Assembly: GCA_023409835.1 (NCBI GenBank) | Contig: JAEYQV010000146.1 | Coordinates: 1 to 14,662 of the forward strand | From: Bacillota bacterium | GTDB taxonomy: Bacteria > Bacillota > Clostridia > Lachnospirales > Lachnospiraceae | Length of the DNA stretch: 14,662 nt | Reading direction: 5' to 3' | Shown: positions 7,435-14,427 of the stretch, one piece after another | How the letters are laid out: every line of letters starts with the position of its first letter | How positions within the stretch are numbered: position 1 is the stretch's first letter | Program-made: the position numbers and the translations under genes | The notes under the pieces: model-generated | Databases searched by the model: none | What the model was told of the DNA's origin: nothing | The model's input: only the letters and a program-made list of their open reading frames with translations

Positions 7435-7451
7435 TTTGAAGCTTGAACCAA
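7423..7451 (-). promoter_or_regulatory. Candidate promoter for the lipoprotein-exporter genes
   Basis: On the minus strand TTGGTT (7451-7446) and TAAATC (7428-7423) are separated by 17 bases and sit just upstream of the lipoprotein ribosome site. The -35 box overlaps one inverted repeat (7448-7471), and the -10 box is bracketed exactly by two TGCGCA palindromes. The boxes alone are weak (about 4/6 each), as is usual for activator-dependent promoters. Confidence 0.4.
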
Positions 7452-7471
7452 GTGTATCTTTTACACTTTGG
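7448..7471. promoter_or_regulatory. Inverted repeat upstream of the lipoprotein gene, candidate response-regulator site
   Basis: CCAAGTGTA (7448-7456) and TACACTTTGG (7462-7471) are complementary apart from one extra base, around a 5-base centre. The centre is about 43 bases before the inferred transcription start (about 7416), a usual position for an activator touching the -35 region. NarL/LuxR-type regulators bind inverted repeats of this size. No U-run follows on the minus strand, so a terminator is unlikely. A 7-bp repeat, AGTCACT (7552-7558)/AGTGACT (7566-7572), also lies in this 195-base gap, just after the response-regulator stop. Confidence 0.4.
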
Positions 7472-7594
7472 CGACGCAGGTACAACCTTTGTGAGTGAAA
7501 GATTCTTAATGTCTAGTATATAGCAGGAATCATTTACCCGCATCTACCCAGAGTCACTGCCTGATAGTGACTTTTGGCACGACCTGTGATACAC

Positions 7595-8233
7595 CTATAG
7601 CCTGTTTTTCACTGCAAATAAGGCCAACTGGGTTCTGTCCCTGATTCCCAGCTTATCTAGGATCCGTGTGATGTTATTCTTAACAGTGCCCTCACTGATA
7701 TAGAGAAGGTCCGATATTTCCTTGTTGTTATGCCCCAGAGTTAACAGATGGCAGATTTCCTTCTCCCTGTCGGTAAGCTCCTTCACTCTTGGATCCGGGG
7801 GCACCTCGGGAGCAGTGTTCGATAACCGCTTTACCACCTTGGTTGCTACCTCCGGATTGATCAGAGTACCACCCTGATAAACGGTCAGGATACCCTGCAG
7901 GATCTCCTCGGGAAGAGCATCCTTAAGCAGATACCCGGAAGCTCCGTTTTTCAAGGAGCCGAATATGTAGGCATCATCATTGAAGGTGGTTAAGACCAGT
8001 ATTTTAATCTCATTATTGAATTCCTTAATCCTTCGGGTGGCTTCGACACCATCCATAACCGGCATACGGATATCCAGAAGGACAACGTCCACCGGCTGCT
8101 GCCTGCAAAAAGCAACTGCTTCCTCTCCGTTGGAGACAGTTCCCGCTATCTCGAGGGATTTTTCCTGTGAAAGGATCATGGACAGACCCTGAAGCATGAT
8201 TGCTTGATCATCTGCAATTAATACCTTAATCAT
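7595..8233 (-). CDS. Response regulator, NarL/LuxR family, LnrK/YfiK-like
   Basis: A 212-residue DNA-binding regulator. The receiver domain is at residues 1-120, with acidic pocket Asp8/Asp9, phospho-acceptor Asp54 (VVLLDIRMPVMDG), switch Thr82 and Lys104 (GYLLKD). The C-terminal LuxR-type helix-turn-helix is at about 150-212 (LTDREKEICHLLTLGHNNKEISDLLYISEGTVKNNI). It follows the sensor-kinase gene by 80 bases and is its likely partner. By analogy with LnrK, phosphorylation should switch on the downstream exporter genes; the inverted repeat at 7448-7471 is a candidate target. The ATG start has AGGTG five bases upstream. All residues needed for phosphorylation are present. Confidence 0.93.
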   Translation of the reverse strand: MIKVLIADDQAIMLQGLSMILSQEKSLEIAGTVSNGEEAVAFCRQQPVDVVLLDIRMPVMDGVEATRRIKEFNNEIKILVLTTFNDDAYIFGSLKNGASGYLLKDALPEEILQGILTVYQGGTLINPEVATKVVKRLSNTAPEVPPDPRVKELTDREKEICHLLTLGHNNKEISDLLYISEGTVKNNITRILDKLGIRDRTQLALFAVKNRL

Positions 8234-8313
8234 CTCATCACCTATTCCTATTATTTTGAAAGCGACAGTATATATTGATGGTTCAGTAGCCCTTGAGCAT
8301 ATAGGACCGGACT

Positions 8314-9474
8314 CTAATAGGGAATAAAGCCGGTTATCTGAAAGCCTTTGGAGCCGTCTACCGATAGAGTACCCCGAAGAGCAGAGACCCTCTCTTGCAT
8401 TCCCCGGATACCATTACCCGGAGTCAGGTTCATACAGCCCTTCCCATTGTCCTGAAGCTTAAAAAGTACCTTATCCGGCTGATAGCTTATCTGTACAGCT
8501 ACCTTTGTAGCCCTCCCATGGCGAACCGCATTTGTTAATGCTTCCTGAACCAGGCGGTACAGGGTAAGTCCAATCTCCGGACTGAGCCCGATGGCAGGAC
8601 TGTCCGGTTCGTTACCGCTGCTTTCATAAGCAATCTGTACTCCGGTCATTCCGCTGAAATGCTCCATCAGCTCCTTAAGGCTGCTCTGGTTCCAGGAAAT
8701 TTCATCATCACTTTTTAAGGTGTCTACGATGGCACGGACCTGGCTTAAGCTTCCGCGGGCAGAGGACTTCGCTTCCTCAAGGATGGCACGACCCTTCACG
8801 GGCTCCTGCTCCATCAGTCTGGAGGCCATCTCCATCTGCATGATCAAACCGGTCAGCTCATGACCCAGGGTGTCATGAAGATCCCTGGCAATATTGCTCC
8901 GTTCCTGAAGCTTAACCAAATGCTTCAATTCCTCGGAATATTGCTTCAGCTGCAGGTTGGTAACCAGCAGCTCCTCATATAGCTCCTTGTTGCGTATACT
9001 TTCCGAACGGAATTCCCGATACAGGTAAAATACCAGGATTAGGAGGAGCTGTGTGGTGGCGAAGAAGACGGACATGGCAATATTGCCGGTACTGGGCTGT
9101 ACTATTAGTAGCTCAACGAATTTAATGAAGGAGCAGAGAGAAAGCAGTATCCCAAGTAGTACCCCCCTGCGCCTTTCCCACCGGAAGATAATCAGCAAAA
9201 GCAGCAGCAGATACAGACTGTGATAGAAGTAATTCACAGCGTATTTTGAGAGAAACTCCAATCCTACCAGTACCACGAGCATACCAACCAGTGCTCCGTT
9301 CTGAGGTACGGACTTTTTGAACAGAAAATGCAGCACAAGACTGAGCAGATAGAATAACAGGAGTATTCCCAGTAGTAAGCTCCTGATTCCAAAGGGCTTT
9401 TCAAAAAAGTAGCCGCAGACTAACAATAGGGTAGTGAAGGCCAGATATGTGGCAAGGACAAGCCTTCTCATCAT
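8314..9474 (-). CDS. Membrane histidine kinase, LnrJ/YfiJ-like (HisKA_3 type)
   Basis: A 386-residue sensor kinase. About six TM segments fill residues 5-165 with short loops, so the signal is probably sensed within the membrane. A coiled linker follows (SIRNKELYEELLVTNLQLKQ), then a HisKA_3 dimerisation helix with phosphorylated His200 in RDLHDTLGHE, and a compact HATPase domain (EALTNAVRHG, DNGKG, GNGIRGMQERV). This is the NarL-partner kinase class, matching the LuxR-type regulator encoded next. The frame extends to a GTG at 9519, but ATG 9474 has a strong AAGGAGGGA site six bases upstream and a promoter whose -10 box (9510-9515) would lie inside a gene starting at 9519; 9474 is therefore chosen. 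Length is near Bacillus LnrJ. In that family the kinase answers linearmycin-like polyenes; the ligand here is unknown. Confidence 0.92.
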   Translation of the reverse strand: MMRRLVLATYLAFTTLLLVCGYFFEKPFGIRSLLLGILLLFYLLSLVLHFLFKKSVPQNGALVGMLVVLVGLEFLSKYAVNYFYHSLYLLLLLLIIFRWERRRGVLLGILLSLCSFIKFVELLIVQPSTGNIAMSVFFATTQLLLILVFYLYREFRSESIRNKELYEELLVTNLQLKQYSEELKHLVKLQERSNIARDLHDTLGHELTGLIMQMEMASRLMEQEPVKGRAILEEAKSSARGSLSQVRAIVDTLKSDDEISWNQSSLKELMEHFSGMTGVQIAYESSGNEPDSPAIGLSPEIGLTLYRLVQEALTNAVRHGRATKVAVQISYQPDKVLFKLQDNGKGCMNLTPGNGIRGMQERVSALRGTLSVDGSKGFQITGFIPY

Positions 9475-9509
9475 CCTGAGTCCCTCCTTCCATAGTAGAT
9501 ATATGCTAA

Positions 9510-9538
9510 ATTCTACCACTCTGTATTTTTATAAGCAA
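9510..9538 (-). promoter_or_regulatory. Promoter of the Lnr-like operon
   Basis: On the minus strand TTGCTT (9538-9533), a 17-base spacer and TAGAAT (9515-9510) form a good sigma-A-type promoter. The start of transcription would be near 9503, giving a leader of about 30 bases with the kinase ribosome site. Confidence 0.7.
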
Positions 9539-9566
9539 CCATATGTTAAGCTTTCATCGAGGTAGT

Positions 9567-9579
9567 GCGATAGTATCGC
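9567..9579. promoter_or_regulatory. Perfect 13-base palindrome midway between divergent promoters
   Basis: GCGATAGTATCGC has perfectly complementary 6-base arms around one central base. It lies 29 bases from the -35 box of the minus-strand promoter and 31 bases from the -35 box of the plus-strand one, so its centre is about 70 bases upstream of both inferred start sites. A one-base loop cannot form an RNA hairpin, so a protein-binding site is the natural reading. Confidence 0.45.
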
Positions 9580-9609
9580 TGTTTTTCGGTGGACCATATT
9601 GTGGAAATA

Positions 9610-9638
9610 TTGTATAAAGATGGGCGCGGTGCTATAAT
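9610..9638 (+). promoter_or_regulatory. Promoter of the Bce-like operon
   Basis: TTGTAT (9610-9615), a 17-base spacer and a consensus TATAAT (9633-9638) precede the OmpR-type regulator gene. The transcription start would be near 9645, with a G-rich ribosome site at 9657-9668. Confidence 0.8.
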
Positions 9639-9670
9639 CATGTTAGGAATCACAATGGGGGGGAGGAGTC

Positions 9671-10390
9671 TTGAAGCGAATACTGATTATCGAAGATGAC
9701 AACAAACTAAATCTGCTGATGAAGGAAATACTTCAGAAATATAATTATGAGGTTCTTCAAATCCACAATTTTAAGGAGGCAGAGCGGGAGATAGAGGAGG
9801 CAAAGGCCGACCTTATTCTGCTGGATATCAACCTTCCTTATCTGGATGGCTTCTATCTGTGCCGGATGATCCGGAAGCAATCCTCTGTACCGGTCATTAT
9901 TGTGTCCGCCAGAAACAGTGACATGGAACAGATTATGGGGCTGGAGCTAGGAGCGGATGACTACCTGGTGAAGCCCTTCCATATGGAGCTTCTGATGACC
10001 AAAATCAAAGCGGCCTTACGCCGGGCTTACGGGGAGTATGCGAATTCGAACTCTAACCTGTCTGGTGTCGGCGGACTGCTGCTGAATCCGAACAATTTTC
10101 GAATGTCTTATGGGGGCAGGGAGCTGGAGCTCAGTAAGAACGAATTTAAACTGATGAAGAAGCTATTTGAGAATAATCACCGGATCGTAACCCGGGAAGA
10201 GCTTCTGATGGAGCTTTGGGATGACCAGACCTTTGTGGAGGATAATACTCTGACCGTAAATATTTCCCGCCTTAAGGACAAGCTTCAGGAGCTGGGGATT
10301 ATGCAGGTCATTAAGACCATCCGCGGAACCGGGTATATTCTCGAATGGGGGACAAAGGAGGAGCTTCATGGATCGGAAAATCTGGGTTGA
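9671..10390 (+). CDS. Response regulator, OmpR/PhoB family, BceR-like
   Basis: A 239-residue regulator. The receiver domain has Glu8/Asp9/Asp10, phospho-acceptor Asp52 (LILLDINLPYLDG), switch Ser79 and Lys101 (DDYLVKP). The C-terminal winged helix (from about 130, LELSKNEFKLMKKLFENNHRIVTREELL to TIRGTGYILEW) binds DNA. The start is TTG 9671, giving the canonical MKRILIIEDD beginning; GGGAGGAG lies directly upstream and no ATG fits. The gene ends 23 bases inside the kinase gene, so the two are co-translated. Likely target: the imperfect palindrome at 11533-11553 in front of the transporter genes. Confidence 0.94.
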   Translation: MKRILIIEDDNKLNLLMKEILQKYNYEVLQIHNFKEAEREIEEAKADLILLDINLPYLDGFYLCRMIRKQSSVPVIIVSARNSDMEQIMGLELGADDYLVKPFHMELLMTKIKAALRRAYGEYANSNSNLSGVGGLLLNPNNFRMSYGGRELELSKNEFKLMKKLFENNHRIVTREELLMELWDDQTFVEDNTLTVNISRLKDKLQELGIMQVIKTIRGTGYILEWGTKEELHGSENLG

Positions 10391-11507
10391 GTTTATTAAG
10401 GATCATTGGTTATATTCCTTGATCTATTTTATTGCGATGTTCTGCATTATTTTATTCTACCGGCTTACTTCAGAAAAACCGGTGGAGCTTCTATATCCCG
10501 TTGCTATCGGGAGCTATGCCTATCTTATCCTTCTACTCCTCCGGGGAATTGTCTATTTTGGCTTCCTGAAGAGGTTACCAAAAAGTGTCCATAACCCTCA
10601 GTATGATCTCCGGCCGCTTACGAAGGAGCATCAGGAGGTGAGTGCTGTGGTTGGAGCTGTCCACCAGAACTATATCAGGGAACTGCATGCTCTGCAGGCA
10701 GAGCATACGGCGCAGCAGAATTTTCTGTCCCAGTGGATTCATAATCTCAAGACACCGATCTCCGTTATCGCCCTTACAACACAAAAGCCAATCAACAGCT
10801 TATCTGAGGCAGCTATCGCGATAAACAGTATTGCGGAAGAGAATGATAAACTGTATCACAGCGTGGACCAGCTGCTCAGCCTGATCCGTCTGGAAAACTT
10901 CACGAAGGATTATATTCCTGAGCAGCTGGAGCTGGCAGAGGAGCTCAGGAATATCATCAATGGGCTTAAGAATCAATTCGTCATCTATCATGTGTTTCCT
11001 GAATTAAAGATTATGACGACCGATACAATAACCTTCTCTGACCGTAAATGGCATAAGCTAATGCTGGAGCAGTTTATCTCAAATGCAGTAAAGTATTCCA
11101 GACAGCCCGGGGAAGCGACGGCTGAGGATAGGGACATCACTGCGGGAGAGATCAGGGAGGACTATAGTATACCCACCGATTCCGTAAGTGCTATAGCATC
11201 GGAAGGAAGCGGAGAGAATATGGAGGAGCCTTTGAAGAAGGTCTGGATTACACTGCAACAGAAGGACGAGGAGCTCTGTCTTACCATACGGGATGAAGGA
11301 ATCGGAATTCCGGAATATGATCTAGATCGGATCTTCGAGCCCTTCTTCACCGGTGATAACGGAAGGAAGCTCCGCAGCTCCACAGGAATTGGTCTCTATA
11401 TTGCTGATGTGGCGGCAAAGAGGCTTGGGCATCGGATTGAGGTGGATTCGGCTGTCGGTAAGGGAACGACGATTACCATCTATTATAGAACGAAGGAAAA
11501 GGATTAG
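10368..11507 (+). CDS. Intramembrane-sensing histidine kinase, BceS-like
   Basis: A 379-residue kinase. Two TM segments (about residues 14-31 and 44-63) are joined by an external loop of only about 12 residues, the hallmark of BceS-type kinases, which detect flux through the partner transporter rather than the peptide itself. HisKA has phosphorylated His125 in FLSQWIHNLKTPISV; the HATPase domain has N-box FISNAVKYS (Asn239), DEGIGIP (Asp309), FEPFFTG and STGIGLYI. Between N-box and Asp309 lie 70 residues, more than usual, because of an acidic, Ser/Gly-containing insertion at about 244-290; this also explains the length above the roughly 330 residues usual for BceS. Start ATG 10368 has AAGGAGG six bases upstream and lies inside the regulator gene. 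Confidence 0.93.
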   Translation: MDRKIWVEFIKDHWLYSLIYFIAMFCIILFYRLTSEKPVELLYPVAIGSYAYLILLLLRGIVYFGFLKRLPKSVHNPQYDLRPLTKEHQEVSAVVGAVHQNYIRELHALQAEHTAQQNFLSQWIHNLKTPISVIALTTQKPINSLSEAAIAINSIAEENDKLYHSVDQLLSLIRLENFTKDYIPEQLELAEELRNIINGLKNQFVIYHVFPELKIMTTDTITFSDRKWHKLMLEQFISNAVKYSRQPGEATAEDRDITAGEIREDYSIPTDSVSAIASEGSGENMEEPLKKVWITLQQKDEELCLTIRDEGIGIPEYDLDRIFEPFFTGDNGRKLRSSTGIGLYIADVAAKRLGHRIEVDSAVGKGTTITIYYRTKEKD

Positions 11508-11532
11508 ATCGTCTGTGAAGAACCTTTCAAAA

Positions 11533-11553
11533 TTGTAAGACTGCGTCATACAA
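11533..11553. promoter_or_regulatory. Imperfect palindrome upstream of the transporter genes, candidate BceR-like operator
   Basis: TTGTAAGAC (11533-11541) and GTCATACAA (11545-11553) are complementary at 8 of 9 positions around TGC. The site lies in the 103-base gap between the kinase stop and the ATPase start. A possible -10 (TACAAT, 11582-11587) follows, but no good -35, as expected for an activated promoter. Bce-type transporter genes are commonly switched on by their regulator from inverted repeats in this gap. Confidence 0.5.
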
Positions 11554-11610
11554 ATCGATTTCTCCGCATCTCACAGAGAGCTACAATAGGTAGGAAAGGA
11601 GATGGAACGA

Positions 11611-12375
11611 ATGAATGTATTAAAAGCAGAGAATCTCATCAAATATTACGGCTCCAAGGAGAATGAAAGCTCCGTGCAGGCATTAAAGGGAGTCAGCCTT
11701 CAGGTATCGGAGGGGGAATTCATCGGAGTGATGGGACCTTCGGGAAGCGGTAAATCTACCCTGTTAAATATACTAAGCGGAATTGATGAGGCTACGGCTG
11801 GCAGCGTCCTGCTTGCAGGAAAAGCACTGGAACAGTTATCGGATGAGGAGCTGGCATTATTTCGGAGGCAGAAGATGGGGTTTGTATTCCAGGATTTCAA
11901 TCTGATGGACAGTCTGACCCTGAAGGAGAATGTAATGCTCCCGTTGATTCTTGAGAAAAAGACTCCTGAGATGATGGAGCAGAAGTGTAAGGATATTATG
12001 AGCTTTCTGGATATTGACGGGATCGCTGAGAAATATCCCTATCATTTGTCAGGAGGGCAGCAGCAGAGAGCTGCGGTCTGCCGAGCACTAATCAATGAAC
12101 CGGAGATTATCTTTGCCGATGAGCCGACCGGTAATCTGGATTCGAAATCCTCCAAGGCAGTGATGAACTGCTTTGAGAAAATGAACCGGGAGCGGAAGGT
12201 AACCATAATGATGGTAACCCATGATGCCTTTGCCGCCAGCTATTGTAAGCGGATTATCTTTGTCAAGGATGGCATTTTAAATATGGAAATTGTAAGAAAA
12301 GGCAGCAGAGCAGAGTTCTTCGACCAGATTTTAAACTGTCTGGCAGTATTGGAGTGTGATGGCCATGACATTTAA
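11611..12375 (+). CDS. ABC transporter ATPase, BceA-like
   Basis: A 254-residue ATPase of the MacB/LolD/BceA group. Walker A GPSGSGKST is at residues 42-50, followed by Q-loop VFQDFNLMDSLTLKENV, signature LSGGQQQRAAVCRAL, Walker B IIFADEP, D-loop TGNLDS and H-loop VTHD. It energises the FtsX-type permease encoded next to free lipid II-cycle intermediates from bound peptide antibiotics. The frame has an ATG at 11602, but GGAG at 11598-11601 abuts it; ATG 11611 has that site nine bases upstream and gives the usual short N-terminus MNVLKAENLIKYYG. The C-terminus overlaps the permease gene by about 11-17 bases, indicating translational coupling. Confidence 0.94.
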   Translation: MNVLKAENLIKYYGSKENESSVQALKGVSLQVSEGEFIGVMGPSGSGKSTLLNILSGIDEATAGSVLLAGKALEQLSDEELALFRRQKMGFVFQDFNLMDSLTLKENVMLPLILEKKTPEMMEQKCKDIMSFLDIDGIAEKYPYHLSGGQQQRAAVCRALINEPEIIFADEPTGNLDSKSSKAVMNCFEKMNRERKVTIMMVTHDAFAASYCKRIIFVKDGILNMEIVRKGSRAEFFDQILNCLAVLECDGHDI

Positions 12376-14281
12376 AGAGGTCGCTATGAAAAACTTCACC
12401 TCCCATATCAGGAGATATCTGGCATATTTCTTCTGCAGCTGCTTTACCATCATGCTGTTTTTTATTTATACCACAATACTGTTTAACAAAAGCTTTATGG
12501 ATACTGCAAAGGATAAGGGCTACGATTCCCTGGTCTATATGTCCATCGGAGCGATCCTGGTTTTCTCCGCTTTCTTTATCACCTATGCCCATGGCTCCTT
12601 TGTGAAATCCAGAAACGGTGAATTTGCCCTATTCATGACCCTGGGGCTGACTAAGAAAAACTTAAGTCGTTTGATATTCATAGAGAATACCATCATTCTA
12701 CTTGTCTCTATGGTTGTCGGGCTGTTGTCGGGAACCCTGTTTTCCCGGCTGTTCTTCCTGATTTTGAGCAAATTGATCGGGGATGCTCCGATTGAATATG
12801 AGCTGAAGCTATTAAGCTTCCTGGTTACCTTCTCCATCTTTCTTCTGATCTATGCGGTCGCAATCTGCATGAGCAGGAGGGCAATACTTAAGCTCTGTAT
12901 TGTGAAACTGCTGATTAAGAAGAGGGAGGGTTCCCATGGTAAGGTAAGCCTGGTAACCTCCCTCCTTGCAATAACAGTATTCCTTGGAGCTACAGCTGCT
13001 ATGCTGATTTTAGCTCATGGAAAGCACTTTTCCGATCAGATGTATCTGTACCTGGTCTATGCGGTATTTGCGTTTCCATCCATGTACTATATCATATCCC
13101 AGGGCTGGAGCCTGTACTATCACTTCAGAAAGCGGAACAAGAGAAGCTATTATAATCATATCCTAAGCGATAATGAAATGGAGTATAGCTTTTCAGGCAA
13201 CAAGAAGATTCTGTTCGTACTAAGCTTACTCAGTGCGATGATCATCTTCTTCGTTGCATCTCCTATTTCTCTGTTCTCTTTGTCCGAGAGACTCGCAGAG
13301 GGAGAACGACTGTCAGAGGTGGAATATGTGGAGTTCGGTTCTACGAATACCCTTGCCGAAGGAACGCTTAATCAGCTGCTTGCTCAGTCTGAGACTCTGC
13401 TCACAGAGTCCGTTGACCATGAATTCTTAATTATGAATACCCGCAGCGGGGATGAGGAACTTATGAAGCCCGTAATTTCGGAGACGTTTTATAAAGAAAT
13501 TAATAAAGATGCCGAGTCCGTGAACAAGGGTGAGATTCTCGTGGTGTCTACTGCTTTTATGCCCGGCAAGACGGAATTTGAGGGGATGGACAGGATCGCT
13601 CTCTATACCGGAAATATACCTACGGAATTTAGAGTTGAGGGTACGGTAAAGGGAAAGGCAATCAACCGGAAGTGTATCTCTTCGGATATTACTCTGGTAC
13701 TAAGTGATGCGGATTATAATGCTATCAGGAGTAAGGTCGAAGCAGATAAGATCGGAATATACCACCTTTTATATTTCAAAAACTGGAGAAAGACAGAACC
13801 CTTTATAAAAGCCCTAAGAGAAAGCTTTGAACAGCCTTCAACGCTCTACTTGGTAGATACCTTTTTGGAAGCTTATGTTGAGGTGAAAAATATCTATGCG
13901 ATGATGATCTTCTTCACCAGTTTTATGGGGGGCTTGTTTTTGATAGCGGCAGGAAGTATATTGATCTTCAAGCAATACGGAGATCTGTCCCGACTACGGG
14001 AGTTATACCAGAGGCTGACCAAGCTTGGAATGACAAAAAAGGAATTTATGAGGATGCAGGCTTCTATACAAAAGCTGATCTTTTTCACACCGTTGATTTT
14101 AGGAACCATCGTTGGTTTTGTCTATATGTACATGACAACCTTCATTCTCGGAGGAGGATATATGGTAGGCGTCTTCTTCCGGAATTCAATTCTGGTAGTA
14201 ATATTGTATTTTATTTCTCAGACAATCTTCTACCGCTGCTCCCTGGAAAGACTAAGAAAGAATATTACCTCCTGTTACTAA
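12365..14281 (+). CDS. FtsX-family permease, BceB-like
   Basis: A permease of about 638 residues with 10 TM segments in the BceB arrangement: TM1 near residue 20 (YLAYFFCSCFTIMLFFIYTT), TM2-TM6 to about 255, TM7 about 282-308, an extracellular domain of about 200 residues (about 308-510), and TM8-TM10 at the C-terminus (IYAMMIFFTSFMGGLFLIAA onward). The large domain before TM8 is the specificity determinant of this family, which confers resistance to bacitracin, lantibiotics or other peptides and also informs the BceS-type kinase. The N-terminus MTFKEVAMKNF matches the family start; an in-frame GTG 12356 and ATG 12359 are alternatives, with GGAG at 12351-12354. It overlaps the ATPase stop. 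No clear intrinsic terminator follows. Confidence 0.94.
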   Translation: MTFKEVAMKNFTSHIRRYLAYFFCSCFTIMLFFIYTTILFNKSFMDTAKDKGYDSLVYMSIGAILVFSAFFITYAHGSFVKSRNGEFALFMTLGLTKKNLSRLIFIENTIILLVSMVVGLLSGTLFSRLFFLILSKLIGDAPIEYELKLLSFLVTFSIFLLIYAVAICMSRRAILKLCIVKLLIKKREGSHGKVSLVTSLLAITVFLGATAAMLILAHGKHFSDQMYLYLVYAVFAFPSMYYIISQGWSLYYHFRKRNKRSYYNHILSDNEMEYSFSGNKKILFVLSLLSAMIIFFVASPISLFSLSERLAEGERLSEVEYVEFGSTNTLAEGTLNQLLAQSETLLTESVDHEFLIMNTRSGDEELMKPVISETFYKEINKDAESVNKGEILVVSTAFMPGKTEFEGMDRIALYTGNIPTEFRVEGTVKGKAINRKCISSDITLVLSDADYNAIRSKVEADKIGIYHLLYFKNWRKTEPFIKALRESFEQPSTLYLVDTFLEAYVEVKNIYAMMIFFTSFMGGLFLIAAGSILIFKQYGDLSRLRELYQRLTKLGMTKKEFMRMQASIQKLIFFTPLILGTIVGFVYMYMTTFILGGGYMVGVFFRNSILVVILYFISQTIFYRCSLERLRKNITSCY

Positions 14282-14427
14282 TAAAAATGTATTTGAGTGA
14301 CAAATCAGAGTTGACTTAATTCGAGCTATATTTATTTTATTCAACAAAAAATGGATTGACATATTACCTTTTTCCTCCTAAACTTAAACATTAGGCAATA
14401 ATATATTTTACATCGGAGGAATAGGTT
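14282..14427 (+). promoter_or_regulatory. Intergenic region with a sigma-A promoter for the final gene
   Basis: This AT-rich gap holds a perfect -35 TTGACA (14356-14361), a 17-base spacer and TAAACT (14379-14384), predicting a start near 14391. GGAGGA at 14415-14420 is the ribosome site. A second TTGACT (14311-14316) with TATTTT 16 bases later is weaker. No convincing terminator for the upstream operon is visible. Confidence 0.65.

Noticed and set aside
7552..7572. AGTCACT/AGTGACT repeat as terminator of the response-regulator gene
   Set aside because: The stem is only 7 bp and no U-run follows on the minus strand; it could be chance.
9475..9519. GTG start 15 codons upstream for the Lnr-like kinase
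   Set aside because: It overlaps the -10 box of the promoter at 9510-9538, while ATG 9474 has a strong ribosome site.
11508..11610. A strong constitutive promoter for the Bce-like transporter genes
   Set aside because: Only a -10-like TACAAT at 11582-11587 is visible; no -35 box at 16-18 bases is convincing, so I list only the operator candidate.
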